Of a stretch of DNA of 64,000 bases, positions 1-8,056 are shown one piece after another. Every line of letters begins with the position of its first letter. Within the stretch, counting starts at the first letter, position 1. The DNA lies in assembly GCA_017461235.1 (NCBI GenBank), contig JAFTYU010000005.1, positions 115,328-179,327 on the forward strand, written 5' to 3'. Position numbers and translations under genes: made by a program. A model generated the notes under the pieces. The model saw only the letters and a program-made list of their open reading frames with translations, ran no database searches and had not been told where the DNA came from. This DNA is from Clostridia bacterium. GTDB lineage: Bacteria > Bacillota > Clostridia > Oscillospirales > Acutalibacteraceae.

Positions 1-959
1 CTAAACTCAAAACTTCCGATTTCATTAACGAAAACGGTATTAACACCTTTACTGTCCGCTTTTTTATCGTGACGCAAGGCCGCTAACAATTCATCTGATT
101 CAAACTTCAAATCAAAGGGAAGATTATATTTACATAAAACCTTTTTCAATCTTTCTCGAACTGACGGTGACGAGAACGCCAACATACCTATTGCAACGCA
201 CTCACCGTGTAGATAATCACCTAAACCCGTTGCGGTTTCAATAGCGTGGGCAGCGGTATGACCGAAGTTAAGAACACGTCTCAAGCCAAGCTCTTTTTCA
301 TCTTCCTGAACAACTGCTCTTTTGATTTTGAGAGAACGCTCGATAACGGTATCAATTTTTTCAAAAGCATCTTCATTCTCAATAATATCAAAAAGAACCG
401 CATCAGACGTTGCCGCCATTTTAATACTCTCTGCAAGTCCGTTGTTAAACTGCCTGTCTGAAAGGGTTTTCAATACATCCGGGTCAATTATAACGGCTTT
501 AGGCTGATAAAATGCACCAACCGTATTTTTATATCCGCCGAAATCAATAGCGGTCTTGCCGCCGATAGATGAATCAACCTGCGAAAGCAACGTTGTAGGT
601 ATGTTGTAAAAATCAATACCACGCATATACGTGGAAGCCGTGAACCCTGACAAATCACCTACAACACCACCACCCACTGCAACAACACAGTCGGAACGGG
701 AAAATTCATTCTCACTCAAAACCTCAAGCAATTCTCTGTATGTATCAAAGTTCTTGCTTTTCTCCCCCTGCGGAATTGTTTTTATAATACAGTTTTCAAA
801 CTGGGCGCCGACAGTTTCGGCGTACTGTGCAGGAACACCGCTGTCAGTAACAATTAACGCACGTTTTTCGGTATTAATACATTCACCAACATTGCTTAAC
901 GCTCCGCGTCTCAAGGTAATATCATATGCTCCTGTTGATGTTTTTACCGTTAATATCAT
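1..959 (-). CDS. aroB: 3-dehydroquinate synthase (partial, C-terminus beyond window)
   Basis: Second step of the shikimate pathway: cytosolic, NAD- and metal-dependent conversion of DAHP to 3-dehydroquinate. The first 319 codons are present and the frame stays open through base 1; the family is usually about 350 residues, so only the C-terminal tail is missing. Visible motifs are the nucleotide-binding VAVGGGVVGDLSGF (around residues 97-110), IPTTLLSQVDSSIGGKTAID, and the metal-ligand segments RVLNFGHTAAHAIE and LHGECVAIGM. The ATG lies 14 nt after the pheA stop, so it is the third gene of an aromatic amino acid operon transcribed leftward and probably shares the leader-peptide attenuator at 3284-3428. 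Confidence 0.96.
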   Translation of the reverse strand, partial: MILTVKTSTGAYDITLRRGALSNVGECINTEKRALIVTDSGVPAQYAETVGAQFENCIIKTIPQGEKSKNFDTYRELLEVLSENEFSRSDCVVAVGGGVVGDLSGFTASTYMRGIDFYNIPTTLLSQVDSSIGGKTAIDFGGYKNTVGAFYQPKAVIIDPDVLKTLSDRQFNNGLAESIKMAATSDAVLFDIIENEDAFEKIDTVIERSLKIKRAVVQEDEKELGLRRVLNFGHTAAHAIETATGLGDYLHGECVAIGMLAFSSPSVRERLKKVLCKYNLPFDLKFESDELLAALRHDKKADSKGVNTVFVNEIGSFEF

Positions 960-973
960 AGAGCGTCAGCCTC

Positions 974-2074
974 CTAAATTATCTGCTCTTTGGGATATCT
1001 GCCTAAAAGACGGACATTGGTACAAACCTCCGAAAGTTCAGAAAGCATTTTTTCTTCTGCTTCATGGGTAAGATGTCCTTCACCTTCAAGGAAGAAATAA
1101 TAGTTCCAGATAACGTCTTTAGATGGTCTGCTCTTTAAGGCTTTAAGGTTATAGCCACATTCACCGAAAACAGAAATTGCTTTACCAAGCGAGCCTGCTT
1201 CATCACGAACGGTAAACAAAACAATAAAATTGCATCTGTCGGTTGTGTTATCGCGAGGCACACGCGAATAAACTGCAAAACGGGTTGTATTTGTACTGTC
1301 TTTGTTTATTTTTCTGTCAATAAGCTTCAAGCCGTATTCGTTGCCGGCTTCAAGACTGCATATAACGCCTAATGCGGGGTCATTATTTTCAGCAACAAGT
1401 GACGCCGCAACTGCTGTATTGACGGTTTCTTCCTTAATATAACCTTTTTCTTCGATAAAGTCGGCACACTGACCCAACGCCTGGGGATGACTTATTACCT
1501 TTTTTATGGTTTTGCCGTCGGCATCCTGAGTACCGAAAAGATGCTGCTCAACCGCCATATCGTAAACACCGTTAATAAACAACGAGCCGAAGTACGTCAG
1601 ATCCATAACTGGTGCTACATCACCTTCGTAACTGTTCTCAATAGGTAAAACTGCAACTTCGCACTCACCATTTTCAACGGCTTTGTATGCAGCTTTAAAA
1701 TTCGGGTACGGTACAGGGACTGCATCGGGGAAAATTCTTTTAACGGCTATTTCAGCGAAAGCACCTTTAACACCCGAAAAGGCAACGCGTGTTCCATCAA
1801 TTATCTTATGTTGATAATCCTTGGAAAGCTTCATTGTATTTTTCAGGAAATTGATGTAGTATGAACGGATTTCGTCATTTTCAATCAAACTGCTGTTTGC
1901 TTCTATAAGTTGGTTTTCGCGGACGAGATCTTCAATGGGTATTCCGTTTGCTTTTTTATATTGCGCAACGTGGACTGCCGCCTTCATACGTTTCTCAAAG
2001 AGTTTTGCAATTTCTTTGTCAATTTCGCTTATATCAGCCCTTGCCATGCGGAAATTTTTTTCGTAATCATTCAT
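974..2074 (-). CDS. pheA: bifunctional chorismate mutase / prephenate dehydratase (P-protein)
   Basis: Converts chorismate to prephenate and then phenylpyruvate, the committed steps of phenylalanine synthesis. At 366 residues it has the usual P-protein layout: an AroQ-type chorismate mutase helical domain (about 8-90), a prephenate dehydratase domain starting at GVKGAFAEIAVKRIFP (about 100-280) with the catalytic-region motif NTTRFAVYSR, and a C-terminal ACT domain (about 285-360) containing SRPSKDVIWNYYFFLEGEG, the normal site of feedback inhibition by phenylalanine. Its first codons overlap the end of the upstream aminotransferase by 8 nt, so the two are probably translationally coupled. 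Confidence 0.95.
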   Translation of the reverse strand: MNDYEKNFRMARADISEIDKEIAKLFEKRMKAAVHVAQYKKANGIPIEDLVRENQLIEANSSLIENDEIRSYYINFLKNTMKLSKDYQHKIIDGTRVAFSGVKGAFAEIAVKRIFPDAVPVPYPNFKAAYKAVENGECEVAVLPIENSYEGDVAPVMDLTYFGSLFINGVYDMAVEQHLFGTQDADGKTIKKVISHPQALGQCADFIEEKGYIKEETVNTAVAASLVAENNDPALGVICSLEAGNEYGLKLIDRKINKDSTNTTRFAVYSRVPRDNTTDRCNFIVLFTVRDEAGSLGKAISVFGECGYNLKALKSRPSKDVIWNYYFFLEGEGHLTHEAEEKMLSELSEVCTNVRLLGRYPKEQII

Positions 2075-3257
2075 TTTTATAATCCTCGTAAAGTTCTTTG
2101 AATGCTGAAAGAGAACGCTTGATTAAATCGGTATCAACGCAATATGCAATTCTCACAAAGCCGGGACAACCGAAATCATCACTAGGCACAAGAAGAAGCT
2201 CAAATTTTTTGGCTCTTTCATAAAATTTATAGGCGCTCTCATCGAGTGATTTTACAAACATATAAAATGCGCCATCCGGTTTTATAACGGTATAACCGAT
2301 ATCGGTAAGACCGTCATAAAGAATCCTTCTGTTTTCTTCATAAACTGAAACATCAGCAGTATCATCAAGACATTCTGCTACGGTATATTGCATAAGACTC
2401 GGAGCGCAAACATAACCTAATGCTCTACCCGAACCGCAAACGGCAGCAAAGACATCCCTGCACTCCTTCATAGTGGGTGAAACGAAAATATATCCGATTC
2501 TTTCACCCGGCAAAGAAAGCGCCTTAGAGTACGAATAACAAACGAAAGAATTGTCGTAGTATGCAGGAATATACGCAACCTTTTCACCTGTGAAAACAAG
2601 CTCTCTGTACGGTTCGTCGGAAATAAGAAAAATCTCTTTGCCGTATTCATTCTGCTTATCTTCAAGTAATTTCGCTAACTTTATAATATCGCTTTCGGGA
2701 ACGATAACGCCCGAAGGATTGTTAGGCGAATTAATAATGACCGCTTTAGTTGAAGGTGTTATGCTCTTTTCAAGAAGTTCAAAATCAATCTGTAAATCTT
2801 CAGTTTTGCAGCTTACAGGCACAAATTTCGCCCCTGCCTGTTCAACGAATACTCTGTATTCCGGAAAGAACGGCGCGAAAGCGATAACTTCATCACCGGC
2901 TTCGGTTATTGCGTTAAGAGTGACGGTAAGTGATGCCGCTGCACCGCAAGTCATATAAATAAGTCCTGCATCGGCATTAACGTTAAACCTGCTTTTAATA
3001 TATTCTGCAATAGCAGTTCTGACCTTTATATCGCCGGGACCGGATGTATAACCATGAAGGATCTCCGCAGGTGTTTCGGCAATAAGTCTGTTCATAACTT
3101 CAGTTACCTTCTGCGGTGCAGGTACGCTGGGGTTACCTAAACTGAAATCGAAAACATTTTCGGCTCCGATTTCCGCCTTACGGACTCTGCCATATTCAAA
3201 AATCTCACGGATAACTGAACTTTTTTTACCTAATTCGAGCATTTTTTCTGAAATCAT
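2067..3257 (-). CDS. class I/II PLP-dependent aminotransferase, probably aromatic
   Basis: Fold-type I aminotransferase of 396 residues. It has the substrate-loop motif NSPNNPSG and the PLP-lysine signature SYSKALSLPGERIGY. Sequence alone does not give substrate specificity. Its position as first gene ahead of pheA and aroB, behind a Tyr/Phe-rich leader peptide, suggests it makes phenylalanine and/or tyrosine from the corresponding keto acids; aspartate aminotransferase activity is the main alternative. A GGGAG ribosome binding site lies before the ATG. Expression is predicted to depend on readthrough of the terminator at 3284-3329. Confidence 0.88.
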   Translation of the reverse strand: MISEKMLELGKKSSVIREIFEYGRVRKAEIGAENVFDFSLGNPSVPAPQKVTEVMNRLIAETPAEILHGYTSGPGDIKVRTAIAEYIKSRFNVNADAGLIYMTCGAAASLTVTLNAITEAGDEVIAFAPFFPEYRVFVEQAGAKFVPVSCKTEDLQIDFELLEKSITPSTKAVIINSPNNPSGVIVPESDIIKLAKLLEDKQNEYGKEIFLISDEPYRELVFTGEKVAYIPAYYDNSFVCYSYSKALSLPGERIGYIFVSPTMKECRDVFAAVCGSGRALGYVCAPSLMQYTVAECLDDTADVSVYEENRRILYDGLTDIGYTVIKPDGAFYMFVKSLDESAYKFYERAKKFELLLVPSDDFGCPGFVRIAYCVDTDLIKRSLSAFKELYEDYKNE

Positions 3258-3283
3258 AATAATTCTCCCAATATATTCAAATG

Positions 3284-3329
3284 AAAAATCCGCAAACCGT
3301 TATACTTTTCAAGCATAGCAGAATGCGGA
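3284..3329 (-). terminator. attenuator-type intrinsic terminator in the aromatic operon leader
   Basis: On the minus strand TCCGCA pairs with TGCGGA, an inner CTG pairs with CGG, and a further 7-bp stem TATGCTT/AAGTATA (one G-T wobble) closes a GAA loop. TTTTTC follows directly. The hairpin sits between the leader-peptide stop codon and the aminotransferase start, so it can only act on transcripts entering this operon, which is the expected position for an attenuator. Confidence 0.8.
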
Positions 3330-3353
3330 CTGGCCATATACAATTCGTTGCAA

Positions 3354-3428
3354 TTACTTGCATGCACGAGCGGTACACAGACAATCCATAGTATAGTAAT
3401 AAAATCGTTGGCTAAAACTATAAAGCAT
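3354..3428 (-). CDS. Tyr/Phe-rich leader peptide (24 aa) of the aromatic amino acid operon
   Basis: A 24-codon frame starts at ATG 3428-3426 with a strong ribosome binding site (GAGAGGTG) 5 nt upstream and ends in TAA. It encodes a peptide with four tyrosines and two phenylalanines, including the run RFYYYT at codons 8-13. The intrinsic terminator at 3284-3329 follows 24 nt later, and the first structural gene after that makes phenylpyruvate or uses it. This layout matches ribosome-mediated attenuation as known for pheA and trp leaders in Proteobacteria. A small hairpin (TGCAA-GTAA-TTGCA) overlaps the stop codon. I could not define a unique antiterminator by eye. Confidence 0.72.
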   Translation of the reverse strand: MLYSFSQRFYYYTMDCLCTARACK

Positions 3429-3460
3429 CTGCTTCACCTCTCAAAAATATGATAGTTGGT

Positions 3461-3489
3461 ATTTTACTCCCACTATTATAGTTTGTCAA
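3461..3489 (-). promoter_or_regulatory. sigma-A type promoter of the aromatic operon leader
   Basis: TTGACA (3489-3484), a 17-nt spacer and TAAAAT (3466-3461) on the minus strand. The predicted start of transcription near 3454 gives a short untranslated stretch before the leader peptide's ribosome binding site. Confidence 0.75.
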
Positions 3490-3528
3490 GTAATTATTGT
3501 ATAAAAATTTAAAATAAATGAATAAAAA

Positions 3529-3888
3529 TTATTTTTCGGCTTTCTCAACAATCTCCGCAAAACCGTAAATAAGAGCAGAAACAAATCTCGCAAGAACAAT
3601 CAATATAATCAACAATGTCACAATTGGCAATGCAAGAAGCGAGAGAAGACTAAATCCTACATATACACCAAGAACAACAACGCCCACACCTACAAGACTG
3701 ACCGCAAGGAAAATGTTTATAACAAAAAGAAGAATTGAAAAACGCTTGAGTGATGCAGAGCAGTTTTTGAAAAACTTAATCTCATTACTCTTCTTTTCTT
3801 CTTTTTGAGACTTTTCCTTAATGTTTTCAACGTTTGTTGTTATTTCTTCCTGTTTTTCAACAGATGAAACAATATTATTTTCGCTCAT
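3529..3888 (-). CDS. small two-helix membrane protein, function unknown
   Basis: A 119-residue protein with a charged, Lys/Glu-rich cytoplasmic N-terminus (about residues 1-45) and two long hydrophobic segments (about 50-78 and 80-108). No motif I recognise. It begins 15 nt after the lipoprotein gene at 3904-4695 and is last in the run HAD phosphatase - lipoprotein - membrane protein, so an envelope role is possible but is inference only. Confidence 0.7.
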   Translation of the reverse strand: MSENNIVSSVEKQEEITTNVENIKEKSQKEEKKSNEIKFFKNCSASLKRFSILLFVINIFLAVSLVGVGVVVLGVYVGFSLLSLLALPIVTLLIILIVLARFVSALIYGFAEIVEKAEK

Positions 3889-3903
3889 TTTATCTCTCCT
3901 TTA

Positions 3904-4695
3904 TCAGAACCAACCATCGTCAATATCACCGGTAGCAATCTGAACACCATTGGTGTGGGGTTCGGTTGTCGTTGTATCAAGCGGCTTATCATTGACACGG
4001 GTTGTTGAAGTTGTACCTTTATCTTCAGATACTGTATTATCTTTATTACCCTGAGTTGTTTTTGTAGCTGCTGCAGTAGTTTTAGCAGGCTTGGTTACCG
4101 TACCGATTGCATTATCCTGTGCCGCCTGCGTAACATCTTCGGGGATAGTATCGTCTTCTGTATCGTAAACTTCTTTAAAAGTAAGCTGACCGTTTACCCA
4201 CACGTAACTTGCAATTTTAAACGTATCGCCCTGTTTGATTGATGAATAGATAACCTGATTTTCACTATCAACAGAGATATTGTTCAATCCGGAAAGCAAT
4301 ACGGCATAATCAAACTTCTGAGTTGTTGCATTGAAAAGCCAGCAATAGTAATAAATGACATCGCCGCTCGTAGAAACAGCTATATAAAAGTCGGGTTGAC
4401 CATCGAAGTTCATATCAATGAACTCATAGTGATTTTTTGCATATTCCAAATCAAAGGGATAGCCTGCATTAACAGGATACTTCAATGTCTGGTATTCTTC
4501 ATCATTATTTTTAATAACAGTGCTTTCCGCACCGATTTCAGCAGAGAAAACGAATTCGCCGTTAGTGACGGAAACAATGTTTGTTTCACCGGCGTTTGTA
4601 GTTTCTTCGTTATCATCCTTACCGCAGGAAACAAACACGGTCAATAACAAAGACACACAAAGAATAAGCGAACAAAAAGCAATTATCTTTTTCAT
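3904..4695 (-). CDS. secreted lipoprotein with a Thr-rich tail
   Basis: 263 residues. The N-terminus is a lipoprotein signal peptide ending in a lipobox (LTVFVSC, Cys 24), so the protein should be attached to the outer face of the membrane. The middle part carries MNFDGQPDFYIAVS, a D-x-N-x-D-G-x-x-D loop like the calcium loops of VCBS/FG-GAP repeat proteins. The last 80 residues are a low-complexity Thr/Lys/Asp linker. No enzymatic motif. It lies between the HAD phosphatase gene and the small membrane protein gene, on the same strand. Confidence 0.72.
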   Translation of the reverse strand: MKKIIAFCSLILCVSLLLTVFVSCGKDDNEETTNAGETNIVSVTNGEFVFSAEIGAESTVIKNNDEEYQTLKYPVNAGYPFDLEYAKNHYEFIDMNFDGQPDFYIAVSTSGDVIYYYCWLFNATTQKFDYAVLLSGLNNISVDSENQVIYSSIKQGDTFKIASYVWVNGQLTFKEVYDTEDDTIPEDVTQAAQDNAIGTVTKPAKTTAAATKTTQGNKDNTVSEDKGTTSTTRVNDKPLDTTTTEPHTNGVQIATGDIDDGWF

Positions 4696-4711
4696 AAAAA
4701 TCCTCCGATTT

Positions 4712-5317
4712 TTAAAATTCTACGCCATTTTCGCGCAGGGCATTTTCGAGAGCGTTTATATCCTTTTTAAATACAAAACCTCTCATACCGTAATCAACAG
4801 CACCCTGTATATTTTCAGGCATATCGTCAATAAAGAAACATTCATCCGCCTTAAGAGAAAATTTGTTACAAAAGGCTTCGTATATTTCACGTTGTGGTTT
4901 AAGAAGCTTGTAAAGGGCAGAAATAAAGTAACCATCCATTAACGTGATTGCAGGTATATCAAGATATCTGTCAAAGAAACGCGGCGTGGCGTTTGAAAGA
5001 AGATAGACCTTATACCCTGCCTTTTTGAGTTTTTTGACAAGGCTCTCCATTCCCTCAATGACAGGCATATAAGGATAAAAGTCCGATATCATGCTTGCTA
5101 TCGTATCGCGTATTTCAGGCGGAAGTTTAGGTAACACTTCCGGTATTACATCTTCAGAACGTTTTAGTCCACCGTCCATTTCACGCCAGACGGGATTCCT
5201 GAAAACATGTTCATTAACAACAGCATGGTGCTCGGGTAAAAAACACTCATTAAGTGTTCTGTCAAAGTCAAAATCAATCAGAACCTTACCCATATCAAAA
5301 ACAATATTTTTAATCAC
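4712..5317 (-). CDS. HAD-superfamily hydrolase (HAD-IA, YihX-like phosphatase)
   Basis: A 201-residue HAD phosphatase with motif I FDMGKVLIDFD at the N-terminus, motif II in YLLSNATPRFFDRY, a conserved lysine in KPQREIYEAF and motif III FFIDDMPENI. The likely substrate is a sugar phosphate or mononucleotide, but it cannot be read from the sequence. The start is taken as GTG at 5317 because AGGTGG lies upstream at good spacing; the in-frame ATG at 5350 overlaps the -10 box of the promoter and would lie before the transcript begins. Confidence 0.85.
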   Translation of the reverse strand: MIKNIVFDMGKVLIDFDFDRTLNECFLPEHHAVVNEHVFRNPVWREMDGGLKRSEDVIPEVLPKLPPEIRDTIASMISDFYPYMPVIEGMESLVKKLKKAGYKVYLLSNATPRFFDRYLDIPAITLMDGYFISALYKLLKPQREIYEAFCNKFSLKADECFFIDDMPENIQGAVDYGMRGFVFKKDINALENALRENGVEF

Positions 5318-5348
5318 AATATATCCACCTTGTGTTTGCTTTGCTCTC

Positions 5349-5376
5349 ATTATACCATTAATAAAAATTTTTTCAA
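5349..5376 (-). promoter_or_regulatory. promoter of the HAD/lipoprotein/membrane protein operon
   Basis: TTGAAA (5376-5371), 16-nt spacer, TATAAT (5354-5349) on the minus strand. The -10 hexamer overlaps an in-frame ATG, which excludes that ATG as the start of the HAD gene. Confidence 0.65.
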
Positions 5377-5423
5377 TATTTCTAAAAAAATTTTAAAAAT
5401 TTGCTTTAATTTCTTAATAAATA

Positions 5424-5432
5424 TGTTATACT
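5424..5432 (+). promoter_or_regulatory. extended -10 promoter for nagB
   Basis: TGTTATACT fits the extended -10 pattern TGnTATAMT and lies 31 nt before the nagB start codon. There is no good -35 match. The region is shared with the divergent promoter at 5349-5376. Confidence 0.5.
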
Positions 5433-5463
5433 GTAATCTCAAATAATAATTGGGGTGATACAA

Positions 5464-6192
5464 ATGAAAATTATTGTTTTAAAAACAGCGGAAGAAATCG
5501 GTATCGAAGCGGCAAAAATCTTTACCGACGAAGTAAAAAATAATCCTTCCTGCGTGCTTGGTCTTGCAACAGGTGCTACACCCGTTCCAACCTACAACAA
5601 AATCAAAGAAACATTCTCACAAGGCGGAATATCCTTTAAGGACGTTAAAACATACAACCTTGATGAATATTGCAATTTGCCAAAAAATGACAAAAACAGT
5701 TATTACACTTTTATGCACGAACAGTTGTTCAACGGTCTTGATATTCTTGAAGAAAACGTGCATTTCCTTGACGGTAATGCAACAGACTGTGATGCAGAAT
5801 GCAAGAGATATGATGATGAAATCAACAATGCCGGCGGCATTGATATCCAGCTTCTCGGTATCGGCAACAACGCTCACATAGGTTTCAACGAGCCTGCCGA
5901 CGAGTTCACAAGCGGTTCTTTCAAGGTTAAGCTTACAGAAAGCACCATTAATGCAAATAAAATTTACTTTGATGAAAATCCTATGCCCGAATATGCTTTG
6001 ACAATGGGTATCAGACAGATTATGTCCGCAAAGAAAATCGTTCTTATCGCTACCGGCCCTAAAAAGGCAGAAGCTGTACGCAATATGATTGAAGGTCCCG
6101 TTACAGCTCAGGTTCCCGCTTCTGTTTTACAGGAACACGATGACGTTGTTATCTTCCTTGATGAGGATGCCGCATCACTTTTAAAGAAATAA
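5464..6192 (+). CDS. nagB: glucosamine-6-phosphate deaminase
   Basis: Converts glucosamine-6-phosphate to fructose-6-phosphate plus ammonia, feeding amino-sugar carbon into glycolysis. 242 residues, normal for the short Gram-positive NagB form. Motifs are GLATGATPVPTY (phosphate loop), VKTYNLDEYCNLP (general-base Asp region) and GIGNNAHIGFNEP (catalytic His). The start is ATG 5464, preceded by GGGGTG; the GTG at 5455 overlaps that ribosome binding site. It is a single gene with its own promoter and terminator. It would be the downstream step for the GlcNAc cluster at 48.5-53 kb. No nagA was found in the window. Confidence 0.95.
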   Translation: MKIIVLKTAEEIGIEAAKIFTDEVKNNPSCVLGLATGATPVPTYNKIKETFSQGGISFKDVKTYNLDEYCNLPKNDKNSYYTFMHEQLFNGLDILEENVHFLDGNATDCDAECKRYDDEINNAGGIDIQLLGIGNNAHIGFNEPADEFTSGSFKVKLTESTINANKIYFDENPMPEYALTMGIRQIMSAKKIVLIATGPKKAEAVRNMIEGPVTAQVPASVLQEHDDVVIFLDEDAASLLKK

Positions 6193-6210
6193 TTATCCGC
6201 TTAACAAAAA

Positions 6211-6248
6211 GCAATGCACAAACCGTAAGGTCTGCGCATTGCTTTTTT
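6211..6248 (+). terminator. intrinsic terminator of nagB
   Basis: GCAATGC pairs with GCATTGC across an 18-nt loop, followed by TTTTTT. Confidence 0.75.
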
Positions 6249-6258
6249 GATGTGTTTT

Positions 6259-6753
6259 TCAGGTAATTACCAGTGTATATGATGTGTTTTCGTTGTGTTC
6301 ATAGACTTCAAATCTCACAAAACTATCCCCTACAGAGCGCGAAACATAACAGCATTGTTGCTCTGAATCATAATTTTCGGTAACAATCGTTTCATTAAAA
6401 CCATAAAAAAACTCATAAACCGTAACAGGTAAATAGTTTTCGGGAAGCTCTGAAGTGTTAAAGCTATAATTCAATCCCGACATGCTCACTTGACAGGAAT
6501 CAGGTGTAACTTTAAAATTCATACCGTCAAAAGCGGTCTCATTTGTACCAAAAGTTAAAGTCAACACGCTTCGGGAAAATTGAAGCTCTGTATCGTATAT
6601 ATTCTGTTTATAAGTCAACTGAAGACGTTTGATTTCATTTAAATTTACTTCCGCATAATCTTGATTTTTAAGAGAAATAGTACACGATGACAAAAAAGAC
6701 ATGCACAAAACGCATATAAAAATCAATTTCAGGGCAAATTTAATCAGCAACAC
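6259..6753 (-). CDS. small lipoprotein, function unknown
   Basis: About 164 residues with a hydrophobic N-terminus ending in a lipobox-like FLSSC, then a polar domain with no motif I recognise. The start is uncertain: the frame continues upstream inside nnrD, but the signal-peptide position and the AAAAGGG ribosome binding site favour GTG 6753, TTG 6750 or CTG 6747. That gives a short overlap with the end of nnrD and suggests translational coupling. A start further upstream would place charged residues ahead of the signal peptide. Confidence 0.6.
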   Translation of the reverse strand: MLLIKFALKLIFICVLCMSFLSSCTISLKNQDYAEVNLNEIKRLQLTYKQNIYDTELQFSRSVLTLTFGTNETAFDGMNFKVTPDSCQVSMSGLNYSFNTSELPENYLPVTVYEFFYGFNETIVTENYDSEQQCCYVSRSVGDSFVRFEVYEHNENTSYTLVIT

Positions 6754-7636
6754 CCTTTTCAATAATTGAATACACCTTTCCGAGAGAAGCTGCACAATCG
6801 GAAGGTAATATGGAATATTCTGAACACTCGTTTTTAAGAATATCGGCACTCATACCGTGAACAAAAGCCCCTAAAACAGCACTTCTGAATAAATCGCCGT
6901 TAAAAATCGGTGTAAGTCCGGCAATAATACCCGAAAGCAAATCACCTGCTCCCCCTTTGGAAAGTCCGGTATTCCCTGTTGTATTAACATAAACTTCAGT
7001 AGCATCAAGGTTACAAATAAGAGTGTTATGACCTTTAAGAAGAAGGCTTACATTATACTCTTTGCAAAATTCGGTTACAGCATTATAACGGTCTTTTTCT
7101 ATTTCATCAATAGTTTTTGATGTCAGACGTGCCATCTCACCGGGATGGGGTGTAAGTAAAATATTACCTTTTGCCTTTTTAAGAATTGCAGGGCAAAGCG
7201 ATAAACAATTAAGCGAGTCGGCATCAATAATAAGCGGTTTATCACAATGTTCAATAAGCGAAGTGGTTATAAGACTCGGTGCAAACCCCGTACCAAGACC
7301 GCAGCCAACCATAACTGCATCCGCATCATCTGCCGCATCAAGTACGGCCTGAAGTGCAGTATAATCCACAAAACCCCTTTCGTCCGTGGGCAATGGTAAA
7401 AATAAATTCTCTGTAAGTCTGCTCGTAAGTGAATTGTAAAGAATATCAGGGAAAGCAAGCTTCACAAGACCTGCGCCGCTGCGCAAAGCGCCCTGTGTTG
7501 CAAGAACGCAACATCCTACCATATTTCTGCTGCCGCAAACAAGTAACACCTTGCCGAAAGTGCCTTTATGTCCGTTTATATCTCTTTTCGGCAACATAGC
7601 ATTGGCAGAACCTAAATCCAGAGAATTACAAATCAT
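6740..7636 (-). CDS. nnrD: ADP-dependent NAD(P)H-hydrate dehydratase
   Basis: Metabolite-repair enzyme that converts the damaged cofactors NADHX and NADPHX back to NADH and NADPH using ADP. 298 residues of the ribokinase-like YjeF C-terminal domain, with HKGTFGKVLLVCGSRNMVGC, LLTPHPGEMARL and the catalytic GGAGDLLSGIIAGL. The fused N-terminal epimerase (NnrE) found in many bacteria is absent. AGGGGTGAG precedes the start. Confidence 0.92.
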   Translation of the reverse strand: MICNSLDLGSANAMLPKRDINGHKGTFGKVLLVCGSRNMVGCCVLATQGALRSGAGLVKLAFPDILYNSLTSRLTENLFLPLPTDERGFVDYTALQAVLDAADDADAVMVGCGLGTGFAPSLITTSLIEHCDKPLIIDADSLNCLSLCPAILKKAKGNILLTPHPGEMARLTSKTIDEIEKDRYNAVTEFCKEYNVSLLLKGHNTLICNLDATEVYVNTTGNTGLSKGGAGDLLSGIIAGLTPIFNGDLFRSAVLGAFVHGMSADILKNECSEYSILPSDCAASLGKVYSIIEKGVAD

Positions 7637-7684
7637 AAACTCACCCCTTGTAATTTATGATTATATTATCTTGAAACTTTTGTG

Positions 7685-7972
7685 TCAAGCCACGAGAACA
7701 TCATCAAGCTTAGAAGCTTTATTAAGACTCGCCAACATCTGCTCATATTCTTCATTATACTGTATTTTCTCAATATTAGAAGCTTGTGAAGTAACGGTAC
7801 TTTTGTTTTTCTTTTCCGTAACAGTCAGATAAAGTGCTTTAAAAAATGCCTTTACATACTTTTTAACTTTTCGTTCAAATCTTATAAGGTCCTTTTCTCT
7901 GAAAATAGCGTAAGAACCTATAAGAACGAGTGTTAACATAAAAACTATTTCTAATAATCCGAGTGTTGTCAT
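7685..7972 (-). CDS. small single-pass membrane protein, possibly damage-regulated
   Basis: 95 residues: an N-terminal hydrophobic helix (about 5-24), a basic stretch (REKDLIRFERKVKKYVK) and a polar C-terminal tail. The start is the ATG preceded by GGAGG at 7 nt; an upstream in-frame ATG has no ribosome binding site. Its promoter lies between two copies of GAACATTTGT in inverted orientation, resembling LexA half-sites. By analogy, small SOS-induced membrane proteins such as YneA inhibit division, but this protein has no LysM domain and no recognisable homology, so its function is unknown. Confidence 0.65.
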   Translation of the reverse strand: MTTLGLLEIVFMLTLVLIGSYAIFREKDLIRFERKVKKYVKAFFKALYLTVTEKKNKSTVTSQASNIEKIQYNEEYEQMLASLNKASKLDDVLVA

Positions 7973-7995
7973 AAATATACCTCCGAACAAATAAC

Positions 7996-8056
7996 GAACA
8001 TTTGTTTTAGTGATTTCATTATATCACCTTTTTCTCCAAAGTCAACACAAATGTTC
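7996..8056 (-). promoter_or_regulatory. promoter flanked by inverted GAACATTTGT operator-like sites
   Basis: On the minus strand: TTGACT (8045-8040), 16-nt spacer, TATAAT (8023-8018). GAACATTTGT (8056-8047) overlaps the -35 end, and its exact reverse complement ACAAATGTTC (8005-7996) lies just downstream of the -10. Each resembles the Firmicutes LexA box GAAC-N4-GTTC (6/8 and 7/8 conserved positions). Confidence 0.55.

Noticed and set aside
631-1071. Open frame on the plus strand across the aroB/pheA junction
   Set aside because: It lies antisense to two well-conserved genes, has no ribosome binding site and no recognisable domain.
3258-3528. T-box riboswitch upstream of the aromatic operon
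   Set aside because: No AGGGTGGNACCGCG-type antiterminator sequence or specifier loop is visible; a leader peptide explains the region better.
5318-5350. ATG 5350 as start of the HAD phosphatase
   Set aside because: It overlaps the -10 box (TATAATG) of the promoter, so it would not be in the transcript; GTG 5317 has a ribosome binding site.
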